A stretch of DNA of 64,000 nucleotides, taken from positions 4,314,001 to 4,378,000 of the forward strand of contig NZ_CP035088.1 of NCBI RefSeq assembly GCF_004786035.1, read 5' to 3'. Positions 62,298 to 64,000 of the stretch are shown here, piece after piece; the stretch's first letter is position 1, and each line of letters starts with the position of its first letter. The notes under the pieces are model-generated. The model worked only from the letters and a program-made list of their open reading frames with translations. It was not told the DNA's origin and did not search any database. Source of the DNA: Pseudomonas viciae. GTDB taxonomy: Bacteria; Pseudomonadota; Gammaproteobacteria; Pseudomonadales; Pseudomonadaceae. Both the position numbers and the translations under genes were made by a program.

Positions 62298-62663
62298 TTA
62301 TTGGGCGGCTGGGTAATCCACCAGCAACGTCTCGATGTTGCGTTTTTTCGCCCGGACCAGGGCGGCAGTGACCTGTTCTTGCTTGGCCTCGGCCTCAGCC
62401 TTGGAGCTGAAAGGACCGACCAGGACCCGATCCTTGCCATTTTCCCGCACCACGCTCGACATGAAACTGTGCTCGATGAGCCACCCAGTCAGGTCACTGA
62501 CGGCCTGCGGGGTCTCGCCTCGAACCTCGACGGCCCACTGTGGCGCAGCAGCGGCTGCCGGTGCGGAGGTCGCGGCGGGTTTGGGCTTCGGTGCCTGGAC
62601 ATCACGCCCTTCACCGCATCCTGCCAGCACCAATACCGCAATAACCCAAGCCAATTTACGCAC
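62298..62663 (-). CDS. SPOR-domain lipoprotein
   Basis: 121 residues from the GTG at 62663 (AGGGGAAACGTT). Lipobox LVLAGC, a Pro/Ala-rich linker (APKPKPAATSAPAAAAAP), then a SPOR domain (WAVEVRGETPQAVSDLTGWLIEH...RVLVGPFSSKAEAEAKQEQVTAAL). SPOR domains bind denuded peptidoglycan, often at the division site. An ATG at 62684 is possible but would break the lipoprotein signal. Confidence 0.82.
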   Translation of the reverse strand: MRKLAWVIAVLVLAGCGEGRDVQAPKPKPAATSAPAAAAAPQWAVEVRGETPQAVSDLTGWLIEHSFMSSVVRENGKDRVLVGPFSSKAEAEAKQEQVTAALVRAKKRNIETLLVDYPAAQ

Positions 62664-62900
62664 AACGTTTCCCCTGGAAGACATGAGGCAGGGATTTTAG
62701 CACTCACACCCACCAAGAACGCCGCAAACAGTGCTCAAAACACGAGAATCCTGCCCGGCGTCTCTGTATAGTCGCACCCTGGGAATTAATGCTGCGTCTG
62801 CGCGTCAGAAAGAGGCACCCACATTGTGACACTTAGCACTAATCTATAAGCAGTACCGACATCTGCACTGTCTGAATCAGGTGCCCTAATAAAGCAATCA

Positions 62901-62912
62901 AGGAGAACACCA
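62901..62912 (+). promoter_or_regulatory. GGA site overlapping the rsmE ribosome binding site
   Basis: TCAAGGAGA just before the start codon resembles the CsrA/Rsm target A/UCANGGANG. It would let the protein repress its own translation, as known for Rsm genes. Confidence 0.5.
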
Positions 62913-63106
62913 TGCTGATACTCACCCGCAAAGTCGGTGAAAGCATAAACATTGGTGACGACATCACGATCACCATTCTGGGCGTTAGCGGCCAACAAGT
63001 CCGGATCGGCATCAACGCCCCGAAGAACGTTGCGGTGCATCGCGAAGAGATTTATCAACGTATTCAGGCGGGTCTTACCGCCCCCGACAAACCGCAGACT
63101 CCCTGA
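62912..63106 (+). CDS. rsmE: CsrA/RsmE-type RNA-binding regulator
   Basis: 64 residues: [24 protein letters not shown], the [25 protein letters not shown] core with Leu4 and the Arg of VHREE that contact GGA, and a variable tail. It represses translation in the Gac/Rsm cascade of pseudomonads. [13 protein letters not shown] marks the RsmE branch rather than RsmA (which has TLMVGDDVTVTVLG). Confidence 0.92.
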   Translation: MLILTRKVGESINIGDDITITILGVSGQQVRIGINAPKNVAVHREEIYQRIQAGLTAPDKPQTP

Positions 63107-63304
63107 ACCTTGCGGTAGTCCGTAGCCAGCCCGTTTGCATCACCGCAATGGCTGGCTAAAGATTCTGGCCGACCGGCCTCACCCTGCTCCACCCCGCCTT
63201 TGATTTTTTCGTCCAGCCCATGGAACCGATCCTAATGGCATGGCTCGTAGCATGGCTGTCAGACGTTTCGTTTTAATGGCGTTGAAGCAGGTGTTCGTGG
63301 CCGG

Positions 63305-63760
63305 TCAGCCCAGGCTCACGCCGCGAGCCATTCCTGTGGCAGCGATCACCATCAATACCAGCAACAAGGCTTCGATGTGGCTGATCCGTGCAAACCGACC
63401 GGCCTTCGAAGGATCGATCGCCGCCCCTTTGCCCAGCGCTATCCGCCATTTGATCAGGGCGATCATCGGCGCGATTTCAAGCAACAGGATCAGCAGGAAC
63501 ACAGTCATTTTCAGGTGAAACAGCGGTTGGTGCAGGTAATAATCCGAGCCCTTTTCGTACCCAGCGAAAGCGCGCATCCCACCGGTCACCAGCAGCACCA
63601 ACGCCGACAGCCCCCACACGTTATCCGCGATCAACACATTGCGCACCGCATCCACACCGCCCGCCAGGCGTCGTAACGCCGTGCCGCGCGTCAGCACCGC
63701 CCAGAACCCGAGGGCGAACGCCAGAAGATGAATTGCCGCCAGAGACCAATGAGCCAACAT
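63305..63760 (-). CDS. DUF2214-family membrane protein
   Basis: 151 residues with four predicted spans (about 3-23, 47-65, 82-101, 128-148). The motif VRNVLIADNVWGLSALVLLVTGGMRAF and HLKMTVFLLILLLEIAPMIALIKWR fit DUF2214. The function is unknown; conserved His residues facing the membrane resemble heme or metal ligands in related small membrane proteins. Confidence 0.8.
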   Translation of the reverse strand: MLAHWSLAAIHLLAFALGFWAVLTRGTALRRLAGGVDAVRNVLIADNVWGLSALVLLVTGGMRAFAGYEKGSDYYLHQPLFHLKMTVFLLILLLEIAPMIALIKWRIALGKGAAIDPSKAGRFARISHIEALLLVLMVIAATGMARGVSLG

Positions 63761-63846
63761 GGAAGAACCCTGTCAGAGAGAACGTCGAATCGACCTGACA
63801 GTACTAGCTCATAAAACAATGATTGCCAGAACTGGAATGCAAAAAA

Positions 63847-63933
63847 GTGGGAGCGGGCTTGCTCGCGAAAGCGTCATCATAGTCAACATTGCCGTGACTG
63901 ATATGCCGCGTTCGCGAGCAAGCCCGCTCACAC
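63847..63933. repeat. REP doublet (REPIN-type) near the window end
   Basis: GTGGGAGCGGGCTTGCTCGC... at 63847-63869 and its inverted partner ending ...GCGAGCAAGCCCGCTCACAC at 63911-63933, 41 bases apart. Such inverted REP pairs are mobilised by RAYT transposases. The remaining bases to 64000 contain no supported gene. Confidence 0.85.
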
Positions 63934-64000
63934 AGGGGTATTGCCAGCGCTAAAAGAACTCAGTCCGCCAAACGCCAGGTCGTGCCACCCTTGCCATCTT

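Overview
The window is chromosomal DNA of a Pseudomonas, most likely of the P. fluorescens group. The evidence is the core block ihfA-pheT-pheS-rplT-rpmI-infC-thrS in its usual order, an RsmE-type CsrA, an OprD porin, REP palindromes of the GTGGGAGCGGGCTTGC type and Pseudomonas-like ribosome binding sites. Most of the window is GC-rich; the clearest AT-rich exceptions are parts of a tRNA-linked island and the 17.1-17.9 kb stretch.

Layout. 1-630: 3' end of a BamA/Omp85 gene. 0.75-3.4 kb: small genes, two hairpins and a DKNYY-repeat protein. 3.4-9.7 kb: a minus-strand catabolic/transport group (OprD porin, DapA-family lyase, MFS transporter, IclR regulator, zinc alcohol dehydrogenase). 9.8-11.2 kb: a translationally coupled pair, a Fic-like protein with a degenerate active site and a HAD hydrolase. 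11.3-16.3 kb: pstSCAB and a short ppx, each preceded by a Pho-box candidate. 16.4-17.9 kb: two orphan hypothetical genes. 18.0-30.7 kb: a LysR-flanked catabolic cluster (MHS transporter, split TPP decarboxylase, acyl-CoA dehydrogenase, CoA transferase, EtfBA, MaoC-type hydratase, CitE-type lyase, aldehyde dehydrogenase, solute-binding protein) that reads as a complete CoA-dependent route for an unknown branched or substituted dicarboxylic acid.

30.9-44.15 kb: a 13.2-kb integrated element in tRNA-Pro(GGG). It is bounded by a 48-bp direct repeat and carries a tyrosine integrase, a small excisionase-like protein, a Gp157-type protein, a lone cytosine methyltransferase and a series of phage-type small genes. 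AT-rich cargo genes are set among them, several behind copies of one promoter-like spacer. No capsid, tail, terminase or replication genes are seen, so it is a prophage remnant or satellite-like island. One cargo gene has the His-Gly and Ala-Cys motifs of caspase-like (clan CD) peptidases.

44.1-51.6 kb: tRNA-Pro and the translation block. 51.9-53.9 kb: small secreted, cold-shock, I78-inhibitor-like and hypothetical genes. 54.0-60.9 kb: ribose/nucleoside operon rbsBACRKD plus an exported nucleoside hydrolase, with a perfect LacI-type palindrome upstream. 61.2-62.2 kb: a LexA-box-controlled DUF1654 gene and endonuclease I. 62.3-64.0 kb: SPOR lipoprotein, rsmE, a DUF2214 membrane protein and a REP doublet.

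All family assignments are from reading the protein sequences; no database search was run.
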